Position numbers and translations under genes: made by a program
Shown: one piece after another, positions 16,736 to 26,683 of the stretch
How positions within the stretch are numbered: the first letter of the stretch is position 1
Layout: every line of letters begins with the position of its first letter
Source: Hyphomicrobium_A sp963745205
GTDB lineage: Bacteria > Pseudomonadota > Alphaproteobacteria > Rhizobiales > Hyphomicrobiaceae
Length of the DNA: 64,000 nucleotides
Assembly (NCBI GenBank): GCA_963745205.1
Contig: CAVUWX010000007.1
Span: forward strand, 124,001 to 188,000
Direction: 5' to 3'
The notes under the pieces: generated by a model
Told to the model about the DNA's origin: nothing
Seen by the model: the letters and a program-made list of their open reading frames with translations, nothing else
The model's database searches: none

Positions 16736-17278
16736 TCAGCCGACGTGACTTGGCCGTGTCGCCTCGTAGAGGAACCACACGCGCCGCTCGGTCTCGTCGA
16801 TCCAGACCTCGATCAGGCTCGCGGTCGCAACGTCGCGGTTCTCGTCGCAAAGATCGTGCACCTCGCGCATGCGCGCTACGAGGTCCTTGTTGTCCTCGCG
16901 CAGCTCGGCCAGCATGTCGGGAGCGTCGACGAAGTCGGCGTCGTTATCCTCGACCCGCTTCAGTCGCGCGATTTGGCCGATGGAGCGGATGGTTGTGCCG
17001 CCGATCTTGCGCACGCGCTCGGCAAGCGGATCGGTCATGGCGAAGATCTGGTCGGACTGCTCGTCCAGCAGCAGGTGGTAGTCGCGGAAGTGGGGCCCGC
17101 TCATATGCCAATGGAAGTTCTTGGTCTTGACGTAGAGCGCGAAAACGTCAGCGAGAAGCGTCGTGAGCGCGGCCGACACATCGCGGACGGCATTGGATTT
17201 GAGGTCGGTGGGGGTTTCGAGCGGCGCCTTGCGGCGCGCGGCAACCTTGCTCATGTCGGCTTTGGCGTTTTCGCCCAT
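16736..17278 (-). CDS. dps: Dps family DNA-binding ferritin-like protein
   Basis: This 180-residue protein would form a 12-subunit shell that stores iron and protects DNA from oxidants. The ferroxidase ligands are in TKNFHWHMSGPHFRDYHLLLD and DEQSDQIF. The N-terminal tail (KADMSKVAARRKAPL) is Lys/Arg-rich, which in the family helps DNA binding. It starts at the ATG at 17276-17278 with AGGAG upstream. The 160 bases before it (17279-17438) probably hold its promoter, though I cannot name an OxyR or Fur site. Confidence 0.9.
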   Translation of the reverse strand: MGENAKADMSKVAARRKAPLETPTDLKSNAVRDVSAALTTLLADVFALYVKTKNFHWHMSGPHFRDYHLLLDEQSDQIFAMTDPLAERVRKIGGTTIRSIGQIARLKRVEDNDADFVDAPDMLAELREDNKDLVARMREVHDLCDENRDVATASLIEVWIDETERRVWFLYEATRPSHVG

Positions 17279-17438
17279 GGACGTATCTCCTAAAAAGTTC
17301 CCAAGCCCTCGGTCGCGATATGCGATCGCACGCGGAAGGTTGCGAGGGGGCTAACGAGCGAATTTTAGCAGCTTTGGGCCGCGCGCCCGGAACGTTTCAG
17401 AAACTAGACACGACGACGCACCGAAAGTGCCCATAGCG

Positions 17439-17975
17439 CTAGGGTGCGGAGCGCACTTCCATACCCCCGTGCGTGAACCAGAAGGTTTCATCGTCCAGCA
17501 CGGTCTTGCCGAGCTTCAGGCACGCGGTCGCGATGTCGTTGGGGATGATGTCGATCATGATGTTGTGGCCGCCGGTCGTCAGGTTCGTCTTGTGGTCGAT
17601 GCAATCCTTGACCATGGCCTTGAACGCCGTCACCGCCGACGCCGGGTCGATCCGGTGGTCCGGCTCTATTTCCTTAGCGAGCGCCTTATAGCTCTTCTGG
17701 ATGGTGGCGTAGGCGTCGACGTGCCGCTTGCGCGCGGCGCATACGTCCTTGATGGCCTGCTTGGTCTCCTCGGGTCCCCACTCGACGGTTTCCTTGACGA
17801 CCGCTTCGCAGGCGGCGGGCGAGGCATCGACCTTGCCCTCCTCGTCGTAGCCGAACGTGAGGTGATCGGGGAGCGGCTTGCGCGCCTCGTCCTGAGCATA
17901 GGTCGAGGCGCCGGCGGCGAGGAGGAGCGCGGCGAGCAGCAGGCAGAAGCGCGACATGGGGTCCAATCCAATCAT
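17439..17975 (-). CDS. Secreted protein of unknown function, tandem paralogue B
   Basis: This protein of about 178 residues has an N-terminal signal peptide (MSRFCLLLAALLLAAGASTYA) and no recognised domain. The mature part holds four cysteines with spacing C-x22-C-x45-C-x26-C, identical to the neighbouring paralogue. It shares ARKRH, QKSY, AMVKDCI-HK and GGHNI with that copy. It is probably periplasmic, with two disulfides. The ATG at 17973-17975 overlaps the stop of the upstream copy as ATGA, which suggests coupled translation; a second ATG at 17955-17957 would give a shorter leader. I do not recognise the family. Confidence 0.75.
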   Translation of the reverse strand: MIGLDPMSRFCLLLAALLLAAGASTYAQDEARKPLPDHLTFGYDEEGKVDASPAACEAVVKETVEWGPEETKQAIKDVCAARKRHVDAYATIQKSYKALAKEIEPDHRIDPASAVTAFKAMVKDCIDHKTNLTTGGHNIMIDIIPNDIATACLKLGKTVLDDETFWFTHGGMEVRSAP

Positions 17976-18490
17976 GGTGCGGGGTGGGAAACTGTGAAGC
18001 CGACGGTGAGCCAATCGGTCTCTGCGTCGAGAAGCTGCTTACCCATGTTGAGGCAAATGGCGGCGTCATCGTTCGGAATCATATCGCTCCGGATGTTGTG
18101 GCCGCCATCCGACATGCTGATCTTGTGCTCGATGCAGTCCTTGACCATGGCCGTGAAGCTCTTGATCGCCGCCCCGGCATCGATCTTGTGGTGAGTGAGA
18201 AGGCGCTGGCGCAGAGCGGCGTAGCTCTTCTGCAGCGCCTCGTAGGCCAAAAGGTGTCGCTTTCTTGCTCCACACACCTCGGCCGTGCCGATGACGATTT
18301 CGTCTTCCGACCATTCCACCATGCTTCGGACGAACGCCTCGCACGCCTTCGCGGAGGCATCAACCTTGCCCTCGCCCTCGTACCCGATGGTGAGGTGCTC
18401 CGGCGGCGGATGCCAAGAACCGTCGTCCTGGGCGTCGACGCGCGCGCCGGTGGTGGCGATAAACACAATGGCGAAAGTCAAAAGGCGCAT
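17972..18490 (-). CDS. Secreted protein of unknown function, tandem paralogue A
   Basis: This 172-residue exported protein has a signal peptide at the N-terminus (MRLLTFAIVFIATTGARVDA) and the same four-cysteine layout (C-x22-C-x45-C-x26-C) as the downstream copy. Shared stretches include HLTIGYEGEGKVDAS against HLTFGYDEEGKVDAS in the neighbour. The region between the first two cysteines and the C-terminal end differ most. The ATG at 18488-18490 is chosen since the signal peptide starts there; the frame opens to 18532. No known domain is evident. A small cytosolic gene and queC lie upstream on the same strand. Confidence 0.75.
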   Translation of the reverse strand: MRLLTFAIVFIATTGARVDAQDDGSWHPPPEHLTIGYEGEGKVDASAKACEAFVRSMVEWSEDEIVIGTAEVCGARKRHLLAYEALQKSYAALRQRLLTHHKIDAGAAIKSFTAMVKDCIEHKISMSDGGHNIRSDMIPNDDAAICLNMGKQLLDAETDWLTVGFTVSHPAP

Positions 18491-18565
18491 GGGCGGTGCC
18501 CAGCTGAAGGGCAACAAGCGTAGGCCCTGCAATCGCGGCCGGCAATCGGCGCCTGATGCTTTGGC

Positions 18566-18814
18566 TTAACGGGAGATGCTCGCCCGGATCGCCGCGAGCT
18601 CGGCTTGCGGATCGGCAAAATCCTCGAAGGTCCGCGCAGCGCGGCCATACCAATAGCGGCTGTTGCCGGTATCGCCCTCGATCTTGTGCAGCACGGCATG
18701 CAGCCAGTCCGCCCCCGCGTTGCCCTCGTGCCGCTGAGCGATGGCGTGCGCCGTCTCCCAGTCACCGGCGAGAGCGCAATCGACGGCGCGGATCAGCTCT
18801 TCTGTGCTTGCCAA
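18566..18814 (-). CDS. Small conserved-looking hypothetical protein downstream of queC
   Basis: This 82-residue soluble protein is probably all-helical. Its sequence (STEELIRAVDCALAGDWETA, then AGADWLHAVLHKIEGD and NSRYWYGRAARTFEDFADP) looks like a single helical-repeat hairpin rather than random coding. The start overlaps the 3' end of queC by 22 bases, so it is likely translated from the queC transcript. The W- and Y-rich middle suggests a binding surface. I do not know its function. Confidence 0.75.
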   Translation of the reverse strand: MASTEELIRAVDCALAGDWETAHAIAQRHEGNAGADWLHAVLHKIEGDTGNSRYWYGRAARTFEDFADPQAELAAIRASISR

Positions 18815-19497
18815 TTTTCAAAGCCCTTGGCGCGCAGGTCGCACGCCGGACAGTGTCCGCAACCGTAGCCCCAGGCGTGACGGCGCGACCTGACGCCCAG
18901 GTAGCACGTATGCGTATCCTCGACGATGACATCGATGAGCGGCATGCCGCCGAGCTTCTCCGCCAGCATCCAGGTGGCGGCCTTGTCGATCCACATGAGC
19001 GGCGTCTCGAGCTTGAATTCCGCGTCCATGCCGAGCGAGATCGCCTTGGCGAGCGCCGCGATCGTCTCGTTGCGGCAGTCGGGATAGCCCGAGTAGTCCG
19101 TCTCGCACATGCCGCCGACGAGCGTACGAATGCCGCGCCGGTAGGCGAGGGCTGCCGCATAAGTAAAGAAAAGCAGGTTGCGGCCGGGCACGAAGGTCGA
19201 CGGCAGGCCGGCGTCGTTGAGCTCGATCTCGGCCTCGCGGGTAAGCGCGGTTTCCGACAGGCGCCCTAGCTCCTTGAGCTCAACCACATGGTCGGGGCCC
19301 AATCGCTCACGCCAGCGCGAATCGAGAGCGGCAAGCTTCGCGCGGACGATCCCGCGCACGCCGAGCTCGGCCGCATGCCGCTGGCCGTAGGCGAAGCCGA
19401 CGGTCTCGACGCGCTCGTAGCGGTCGAGCGCCCAGGCGAGACAGACGGTGGAATCCTGACCGCCGGAAAGTAGCACCAGGGCCGCGCTATTCGTCAT
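18793..19497 (-). CDS. queC: 7-cyano-7-deazaguanine synthase
   Basis: QueC uses ATP and ammonia to turn CDG into preQ0, the step before QueF. The 234-residue protein has the PP-loop ATP motif LLSGGQDSTVCLAWAL near the start, the GGMCETDYSGYPDCR substrate segment, and a zinc site of four cysteines near the C-terminus (TCYLG, then CGHCPACDLRAKGF). It lies about 3.3 kb from queE on the same strand, with unrelated genes between. With folE, queD, queE and queF it completes the preQ1 pathway in this window. Confidence 0.96.
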   Translation of the reverse strand: MTNSAALVLLSGGQDSTVCLAWALDRYERVETVGFAYGQRHAAELGVRGIVRAKLAALDSRWRERLGPDHVVELKELGRLSETALTREAEIELNDAGLPSTFVPGRNLLFFTYAAALAYRRGIRTLVGGMCETDYSGYPDCRNETIAALAKAISLGMDAEFKLETPLMWIDKAATWMLAEKLGGMPLIDVIVEDTHTCYLGVRSRRHAWGYGCGHCPACDLRAKGFENWQAQKS

Positions 19498-19518
19498 CGC
19501 GTTGCGCCCACGTCTTGC

Positions 19519-19878
19519 TCAAAGGCTCTTGCCGTCGAACGGGACGATGTTGAGTCCGTCGAGATCGACGTCGTCGAGGCAGCGCACGTTGATCGCGACC
19601 ATGTCAGCGCCGTCCGGCCCGGTCCCACGGGCGAAGGAGGACACACCGCAAGTATCGCAAAAGAGGTGGTGAATGATCTTCTTATTGAACTGGTAGTCGG
19701 TCAGCGCGTGGGTGCCGCTCCCCAGCTTAAATTTCGCCACCGGCACGAAAGCCAAAAGCGCGCCACGCTTGCGGCAGATGGAGCAGTTGCACGACATCAC
19801 GCGGCTGAGGTCGGCATCCACCTCGTAGCGGACGCGGCCGCAATGGCATCCGCCAGAATAGGTCGCAGAGCTCGTCAT
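19519..19878 (-). CDS. GFA family protein (Mss4-like zinc fold)
   Basis: This 119-residue protein has the zinc-binding cysteine pattern of the glutathione-dependent formaldehyde-activating enzyme family: GGCHCGRVRYEV, then MSCNCSICRKRG, then FCDTCGVSSFARG. The family name comes from one enzyme, and most members have no proven activity. It starts at the ATG at 19876-19878 with AAGGAG just before it; the open frame beyond (to 20010) is not conserved. It is divergent from eno. Confidence 0.9.
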   Translation of the reverse strand: MTSSATYSGGCHCGRVRYEVDADLSRVMSCNCSICRKRGALLAFVPVAKFKLGSGTHALTDYQFNKKIIHHLFCDTCGVSSFARGTGPDGADMVAINVRCLDDVDLDGLNIVPFDGKSL

Positions 19879-20027
19879 GGGTGCTCCTTTCTCGCTGGGC
19901 GCTAATGCGCCTGGGGCCGTCACCGGTCTACGGCGTGTTCGGCCCTTTGCGCTGGTCGCAAGAGCGGCTAAAAGGCGCCGGACCCTCCCACGCCTCCGCG
20001 TGTCCTGCAACTCATAAGGTAAGGCTC

Positions 20028-21311
<1,284 letters not shown>

Positions 21312-21603
21312 GATAGCGGCGCGCGTAGTCGCAGCCAATAGGGCGGAGGCGATGACGGGTTGCGCGAAGTGCGTGATCAATCCCAACCAGAGCTGGTGCG
21401 CCCAGAAAAAATATAAAGGCACCGCGGCGGCACCGATTTCGGCCGCGAGCTTCGCTGGATGAACCTGATGCAGCAGGACTTTTTCCGCAACGTCATGGCG
21501 GCCGCCTTGATCGATGTCACGCACGCGGGACAGCGCTTTACCTCGGGTTAAGGAGCCCGTGGCATAAAGCACGGGTCCTCAAGTTTTGTGCAGCGTACCC
21601 ATA

Positions 21604-21921
21604 GTGCTGCGTCAGCCAAATCATGATCGGCGTTCGAGGCCACGGCAGGCGATGGTGTTGCTTCTCTGCCTGGGTTTCACGGCCTACTTCGCCTATCATG
21701 CAATATATGGCCGGCACGGCCTCGAGGTGCGATCCGCGCTGACCGAGCGGTCAGCTTTGTTGGAGTTCGAGATCAAAAGCCTCGAGGCCGTGCGCGCCAA
21801 CCTTCAGCGCGACGTCGCTCTGCTGACGCCGGATAAGCCCGATCCCGACATCGTCGAGGAAATCGCGCGCGAGGTCCTGGGCTTCGTCAATCCGCGCGAC
21901 CAGGTCGTAATACGGCATTGA
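21604..21921 (+). CDS. ftsB: Septum formation initiator (FtsB/DivIC family)
   Basis: This small bitopic cell-division protein of about 105 residues has a short basic cytoplasmic N-terminus, one transmembrane helix (MVLLLCLGFTAYFAYHAIYG) and a periplasmic coiled coil (ERSALLEFEIKSLEAVRANL). It ends with the ALLTPDKPDPDIVEEIARE region typical of alphaproteobacterial FtsB. Its place between eno and pdhA is the usual one in this group. Start codons at TTG 21586, GTG 21604 and ATG 21652 are all possible and none has a clear ribosome-binding site; the GTG gives a short basic tail ahead of the helix. Confidence 0.85.
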   Translation: MLRQPNHDRRSRPRQAMVLLLCLGFTAYFAYHAIYGRHGLEVRSALTERSALLEFEIKSLEAVRANLQRDVALLTPDKPDPDIVEEIAREVLGFVNPRDQVVIRH

Positions 21922-22072
21922 GCTCTGCTGGGACCGCATTCGCGCCCTTCCGGATCGGGCAATCTTGCTAGGGTCGTTCTGGTCATCCCCGGTTGCCTCT
22001 TGTAGGGTCGGAACTCTGTCGCGCGCTGCGCATTTGCGCATAGCTGCCGGCGACAAACCTCCGGGGATTTCG

Positions 22073-23137
22073 ATGGCACCAGCGAAAGCGTCCCGCAGCC
22101 GCTCCGGCACCGCTTCGGCCGCGTCCAAAGCGACGTCGGTCTCCAGCGGCCAGACCGGGGCGGTGACTGGGGCGGTGCGCTCCTTCACGCGCCAGGAGGA
22201 TCTTTCCGCCTATCGCTCGATGCTGCTCATCCGCCGCTTCGAGGAGAAAGCCGGCCAGCTTTACGGCATGGGCCACATCGGTGGATTCTGCCACCTCTAT
22301 ATCGGGCAGGAGGCCGTCGTCGTCGGCATGCAGATGGCGGCCAAGGAGGGCGATCAGGTGATCACGGCCTACCGCGATCACGGACACACGCTCAGTGTCG
22401 GCATGGACCCCAAGAGCGTCATGGCCGAGCTCACGGGGCGCCGCGGCGGCTGCTCCAAGGGCAAGGGCGGGTCGATGCACATGTTTGCACCCGCGAAGCG
22501 CTTCTACGGCGGGCACGGCATCGTCGGCGCCTGCGTGCCGCTCGGCGCGGGGCTCGCGTTCGCAAACCTCTACCGCGGCAACGGCAACGTCTGTCTCTGC
22601 TACTTCGGCGACGGCGCGGCGAACCAGGGCCAAGTGTACGAGACCTTCAACATGGCTGAGCTGTGGAAACTGCCGATCGTCTTCGTCATCGAGAACAACA
22701 AGTACGCGATGGGCACCTCGATCGAACGCTCCTCGGCGACGACGGCGTTGTGCCGGCGCGGCCTTTCGTTCGCGATCCCCGGCGAGCATGTCGACGGCAT
22801 GGACGTCGAGGCCGTGCGCGCGGCGGGCGAGCGCGCCATCGCGTACGCCCGCTCCGGCAAGGGGCCGATGATCCTCGAGATGCTCACCTACCGCTACCGC
22901 GGACATTCGATGTCGGATCCCGCGAAGTATCGCACGCGCGAGGAGGTGCAGCAGGTGCGCGAAATGCACGATCCCATCGAGAAGGTACGCCAGCGGCTCA
23001 TCAAGCAGGGCGTCAGCGAGGATGATCTCAAGAAGGTCGACCGCGAGGTGCGCGATGAGATCAATGCGGCGGCGGATTTCGCGCTTGCCGATCCGCAGCC
23101 GGACGCGGATCAGCTCACCACGGACGTCTTCGTATGA
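22073..23137 (+). CDS. pdhA: Pyruvate dehydrogenase E1 component, alpha subunit
   Basis: PdhA forms the E1 heterotetramer with PdhB, decarboxylating pyruvate with thiamine diphosphate. The 354-residue protein has an Ala/Ser/Thr-rich N-terminal extension of about 35 residues, then MLLIRRFEEKAGQLYGMGHI. GCSKGKGGSMHMF, the thiamine-binding GDGAANQGQVYETFN motif, and the phosphorylation-loop-like TYRYRGHSMSDPAKYRTRE follow. It starts at the ATG at 22073 with GGGGA upstream. It heads pdhA-pdhB-DUF5076-pdhC, with lpd 1.4 kb further on. Confidence 0.97.
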   Translation: MAPAKASRSRSGTASAASKATSVSSGQTGAVTGAVRSFTRQEDLSAYRSMLLIRRFEEKAGQLYGMGHIGGFCHLYIGQEAVVVGMQMAAKEGDQVITAYRDHGHTLSVGMDPKSVMAELTGRRGGCSKGKGGSMHMFAPAKRFYGGHGIVGACVPLGAGLAFANLYRGNGNVCLCYFGDGAANQGQVYETFNMAELWKLPIVFVIENNKYAMGTSIERSSATTALCRRGLSFAIPGEHVDGMDVEAVRAAGERAIAYARSGKGPMILEMLTYRYRGHSMSDPAKYRTREEVQQVREMHDPIEKVRQRLIKQGVSEDDLKKVDREVRDEINAAADFALADPQPDADQLTTDVFV

Positions 23138-23166
23138 TGCGAACCCCCGTGCGGAGCGAGCTCTAG

Positions 23167-24569
23167 ATGTCGACGCAAGTGCTTATGCCAGCGCTGTCGC
23201 CCACCATGGAGGAAGGGACGCTCGCGAAGTGGCTCGTCAGCGAAGGCCAGGAGGTCAAGGCCGGCGACGTGATCGCGGAAATCGAGACCGACAAGGCGAC
23301 CATGGAGGTGGAGGCGGTCGATGAGGGGCGGCTCGAGAAGATCCTGGTGCCCGCCGGCACCGAGGGCGTGAAGGTCAACACGCCGATCGCTTTGATCGCC
23401 GGCGAGGACGATGAGCGTCAAGCCGCCGCTGCGCCCGCGCCGGCGAACTCCGAGCGCTCGCTTCCCTCCGCTGCAAAGGTGGCGACGGCCTCTGCCGGCC
23501 TGGGAGAGGAGGACGTCATACCCGCCGCGGCTAGCAGCGAGCCGATCCGCTGGTCGCGCGCGAGCCCGAGATCGCGCCCGGCACCGAGACGGTCACGCTT
23601 TCGGTGCGCGAGGCCTTGCGCGATGCCATGGCCGAGGAGATGCGGCGCGACCCCGACGTGTTCCTGATGGGCGAGGAGGTCGCACAGTACCAAGGCGCCT
23701 ACAAGGTCAGCCAAGGCCTGCTGGAGGAGTTTGGCGACAAACGCGTCATCGACACACCGATCACCGAGCAAGGCTTCGCCGGCGTCGGCGTGGGCGCGTC
23801 GTTTGCGGGCTTGAAACCCATCGTCGAGTTCATGACGTGGAATTTCGCCATGCAGGCAATCGACCAGATCGTCAACTCGGCGGCGAAGACGCATTACATG
23901 TCGGGCGGCAGCATGCGCGCGCCCGTCGTCTTCCGCGGGCCCAACGGAGCCGCCGCCCGCGTCGCCGCCCAACACAGCCAATGCTATTCGGCTTGGTATG
24001 CGCACGTGCCGGGCCTGAAGGTGATCGCGCCGTTCACGCCAGCCGATGCCAAGGGCCTGCTCAAGGCGGCAATTCGCGATCCAAACCCAGTGATCTTCCT
24101 CGAGAACGAGCTGCTTTACGGAAGCCACGGACCGGTGCCCAAAGTCGACGACTGGCTCGTGCCCATCGGAAAGGCGCGCATCGCGCGCGCGGGCTCCGAC
24201 GCTACCATCGTCTCGTTTGCGCGCGGAATGGTCTACGCGCTCGAGGCAGCCGACATCCTCGCCAAGGATGGCATCGAGGCCGAGGTGATTGACCTGCGTA
24301 CGCTGCGCCCGCTCGACCTGGAAACGGTGCTGGCGTCGGTGCGCAAGACCAACCGCATCGTCACGGTCGAGGAGGCCTGGCCCGTGTGCTCGATCGGCTC
24401 GGAGATTTGCGCGCAGGTCGCGATGCAGGCCTTCGACCATCTCGACGCGCCGCCCGCCAAGGTCTCCGGTGCGGACGTGCCCATGCCCTATGCCGCCAAC
24501 CTGGAGAAGCTGGCGCTGCCATCGACCGAGCGCGTGGTCGCCGCGGTCAAATCGGTGCTGTACGTGTGA
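23167..24569 (+). CDS. pdhB: Pyruvate dehydrogenase E1 beta subunit with N-terminal lipoyl domain, one frameshift
   Basis: Residues 1-80 form a lipoyl domain with the lipoylated lysine in IETDKATMEVEAVDEG. An Ala/Ser/Pro-rich linker follows, then the E1 beta transketolase-like core (EALRDAMAEEMRRDPDVFLM, GPNGAAARVAAQHSQ, VIDLRTLRPLDLETV). A lipoyl domain on E1 beta is the known alphaproteobacterial arrangement. The frame breaks near 23543: GAGCCGATCCG should probably read GAGCCGGATCCG, giving EPDPLVAREPEIAPG. The restored protein is about 467 residues, normal length. The lipoyl domain matters here because E2 has none. Confidence 0.94.
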
Positions 24570-24583
24570 AGAGAGGACGAGCG

Positions 24584-24901
24584 ATGGAAGAGGAGCGCGC
24601 CCTTGAGCTCGATCCGCCCGATGGCATCGAGGAGGCGGATACGGCGGTGGAGGTCCTGCGCGCGTGGATAGGTGACGGTGCGCTCTTGGTGTCGCTCAAC
24701 TCCTCCGCGTTCGCAGACGAGGTGCGCGACTGGGGGCGGCTGTTGGCCGAGATCGGCCACCACGTCGCCAAGTCGGCGGCGCTCAACGGCTACATGGGTG
24801 AGGACGAGGCGCAGACCGCGCTGCGCGAAGCGTTCGTGGCGAACTTCGAGACGACCCCGGGCCCGACCTCGGGCAGGCTGCGCGGTAAGACGAAGCATTA
24901 G
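24584..24901 (+). CDS. DUF5076 family protein
   Basis: This 105-residue acidic cytoplasmic protein (VEVLRAWIGDGALLVSLNSS, then VRDWGRLLAEIGHHVAKSAAL) belongs to DUF5076, a small family found inside the pdh operon of many alphaproteobacteria. Its function is unknown; the constant position suggests a role tied to the pyruvate dehydrogenase complex. The ATG at 24584 has a GAGG ribosome-binding site. It ends one base before the pdhC GTG, so translation of the two is probably coupled. Confidence 0.85.
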   Translation: MEEERALELDPPDGIEEADTAVEVLRAWIGDGALLVSLNSSAFADEVRDWGRLLAEIGHHVAKSAALNGYMGEDEAQTALREAFVANFETTPGPTSGRLRGKTKH

Positions 24902-24902
24902 T

Positions 24903-25910
24903 GTGAAGCATTGGCATTGGAGCGCCGAGAGGCGCGAAACGGACTCGCAGATCGTGGAACACGCCGGCGACACCCAGCGCATAGTGGCCTCCCCGCTTGC
25001 AAAGCGGCTCGCGCGCCTTGCCGGCATCGATATTGCAGGCGTCTCCGGCTCGGGCCCGCATGGCCGCGTCATCAAGCGCGACATCGAAGCTGCGATTGGG
25101 AAAGGGCAGTCTGCAGCGAAGGGTGCGCGCGGAGAGACCGCGGTCGCCCGGACGGGTGTTCCCGCACCGGTTGCTCTGTCCGACGACAAGATCCTCGCGC
25201 TCTACGACAAGGGCACCTACGAGATCGTCCCGCACGACAAGATGCGCCGCATCATCGCCGAGCGCCTGACGCTGGCGAAACAGACGATCCCCCACTACTA
25301 CCTTTCGATCGATTGCCGGCTGGACGAGCTCTTGCGCGCCCGCGAGCGCATGAACGCGTCCGCCCCGCACGAGGGACCGCGCTCCTACAAGCTCTCCGTC
25401 AACGACTTCATCATCAAAGCGATGGCGCTCGCCTTGCAGGCGGTGCCGCAGGCGAACGCCACGTGGACGGAAGCGGGAATGTTGCGCCACAAGTATTCGG
25501 ACGTCGGAGTGGCGGTAGCGGTCGAAGGCGGGCTATTCACGCCGGTCGTGCACCAGGCGGAGATGAAATCGCTCTCGGAGATCTCCAACGAGATGCGCGG
25601 CCTCGCCGACCGCGCACGTAAGCGCCGGCTCGCACCGCACGAGTACCAAGGCGGCACGACCTCGATCTCCAATCTTGGCATGTACGGCATCAAGAATTTC
25701 GATGCCGTGATCAACCCGCCGCACGCCACCATCCTGGCGGTAGGGGCCGCTGAACGCCGACCGATTGTTGCCGGCGACCAGCTCGAGGCAGCGACCGTGA
25801 TGAATGTTACGCTTTCTTGCGATCATCGGGTGGTCGACGGCGCGACGGGGGCCGCGCTTCTCGCGGCATTCAAAGCTTTCATCGAAGATCCGGTGCGCAT
25901 GCTGGTGTGA
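24903..25910 (+). CDS. pdhC: Pyruvate dehydrogenase E2 (dihydrolipoamide acetyltransferase) without a lipoyl domain
   Basis: This 335-residue E2 passes the acetyl group to CoA and forms the core of the complex. It begins with the GTG at 24903, then goes almost at once into the peripheral subunit-binding domain (IVASPLAKRLARLAGIDI, GSGPHGRVIKRDIEAA) and the catalytic domain ending in SCDHRVVDGATGA with the active His and Asp. The N-terminal lipoyl domain (about 80-100 residues with DKA) seen in almost all E2 proteins is missing. DUF5076 fills the space upstream, so no hidden domain is possible there. PdhB would supply the only lipoyl domain. Confidence 0.93.
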   Translation: MKHWHWSAERRETDSQIVEHAGDTQRIVASPLAKRLARLAGIDIAGVSGSGPHGRVIKRDIEAAIGKGQSAAKGARGETAVARTGVPAPVALSDDKILALYDKGTYEIVPHDKMRRIIAERLTLAKQTIPHYYLSIDCRLDELLRARERMNASAPHEGPRSYKLSVNDFIIKAMALALQAVPQANATWTEAGMLRHKYSDVGVAVAVEGGLFTPVVHQAEMKSLSEISNEMRGLADRARKRRLAPHEYQGGTTSISNLGMYGIKNFDAVINPPHATILAVGAAERRPIVAGDQLEAATVMNVTLSCDHRVVDGATGAALLAAFKAFIEDPVRMLV

Positions 25911-26146
25911 AGGTTAACGGCAGCTACAACCAAATCACGGTCTTCTCGAAACGCCCTTCAAAGCTGCCGCAGCCTGTGTCTCCAGGACCACTTCCGCCTT
26001 ATTTCCCCAGTTAAGTATCTCCCAAAGTCGCGGCAAAAGCATAAGAATGGGGCAGTTGCTTGCCGCTGGCTGAGGGCGAGACTAGAAGCGGAATCGATCA
26101 GCGTGGGCGTTCAATCCTGACGGCTCAAACCTTGGAGTATTCCGCC

Positions 26147-26683
26147 ATGAAGGCGCGCTCTGGACCCACCGCCGCAATTCTTGTCGCTCTCATGGCCGCC
26201 GGATGCGCGAATGACGGCACGCTCAGCGGTCTCAACACTTCCTCCATCGATCAGCCGGGCGCAAGTACGCAGACGGCGAAGTCGGATCCCGCTTGCCTTA
26301 CGCTGACGGCGCAGATCGAAGCGCTCAATCGCGACGGCACGGCCGATAAAGTGTCCAAGGCCGCGGCCAAGAAGTACAAGCTGAAGTCGGAAGACCTCGC
26401 CAAGGCGGACGAGCTCAACAAGGCCAACACCGAATTCCAGACGAAGTGCTCGCCCTATCCGCCGCGTCCGGTCGTAGCGACCACGACGACGTCGACTATG
26501 ACGACTTCGACCACCTCGGCGACGACAACGCCGACGCCGCCAAAGAAGGTTGCGGCCAAGAAAACTACGCCGCCAGTGCCGACGGCCAAGCCGGCTGCGA
26601 CTGCGACGGCAACTCCGACGACGACGACTTCGGCGCCGCCGCAGACAGCCGAGAATCCCGATCCCACTCTTCCGCAGCCGTAA
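26147..26683 (+). CDS. Lipoprotein with C-x50-C module and Thr/Pro-rich tail
   Basis: This 178-residue predicted lipoprotein has a signal peptide ending in LVALMAAGC (lipidated Cys20). A helical module of about 55 residues follows, bounded by two cysteines (DPACLTLTAQIEALNRDG to TEFQTKCS). The C-terminal 70 residues are low-complexity Thr, Pro, Ala and Lys, like a cell-wall-spanning stalk. The ATG at 26147 has GGAG upstream. The cysteine-bounded module matches that of the next gene in spacing and many residues. I do not know its function. Confidence 0.8.
   Translation: MKARSGPTAAILVALMAAGCANDGTLSGLNTSSIDQPGASTQTAKSDPACLTLTAQIEALNRDGTADKVSKAAAKKYKLKSEDLAKADELNKANTEFQTKCSPYPPRPVVATTTTSTMTTSTTSATTTPTPPKKVAAKKTTPPVPTAKPAATATATPTTTTSAPPQTAENPDPTLPQP

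Noticed and set aside
25918..25969. CGGCAGCT/AGCTGCCG inverted repeat after pdhC as a terminator
   Set aside because: The loop would be 36 bases long and no T run follows.
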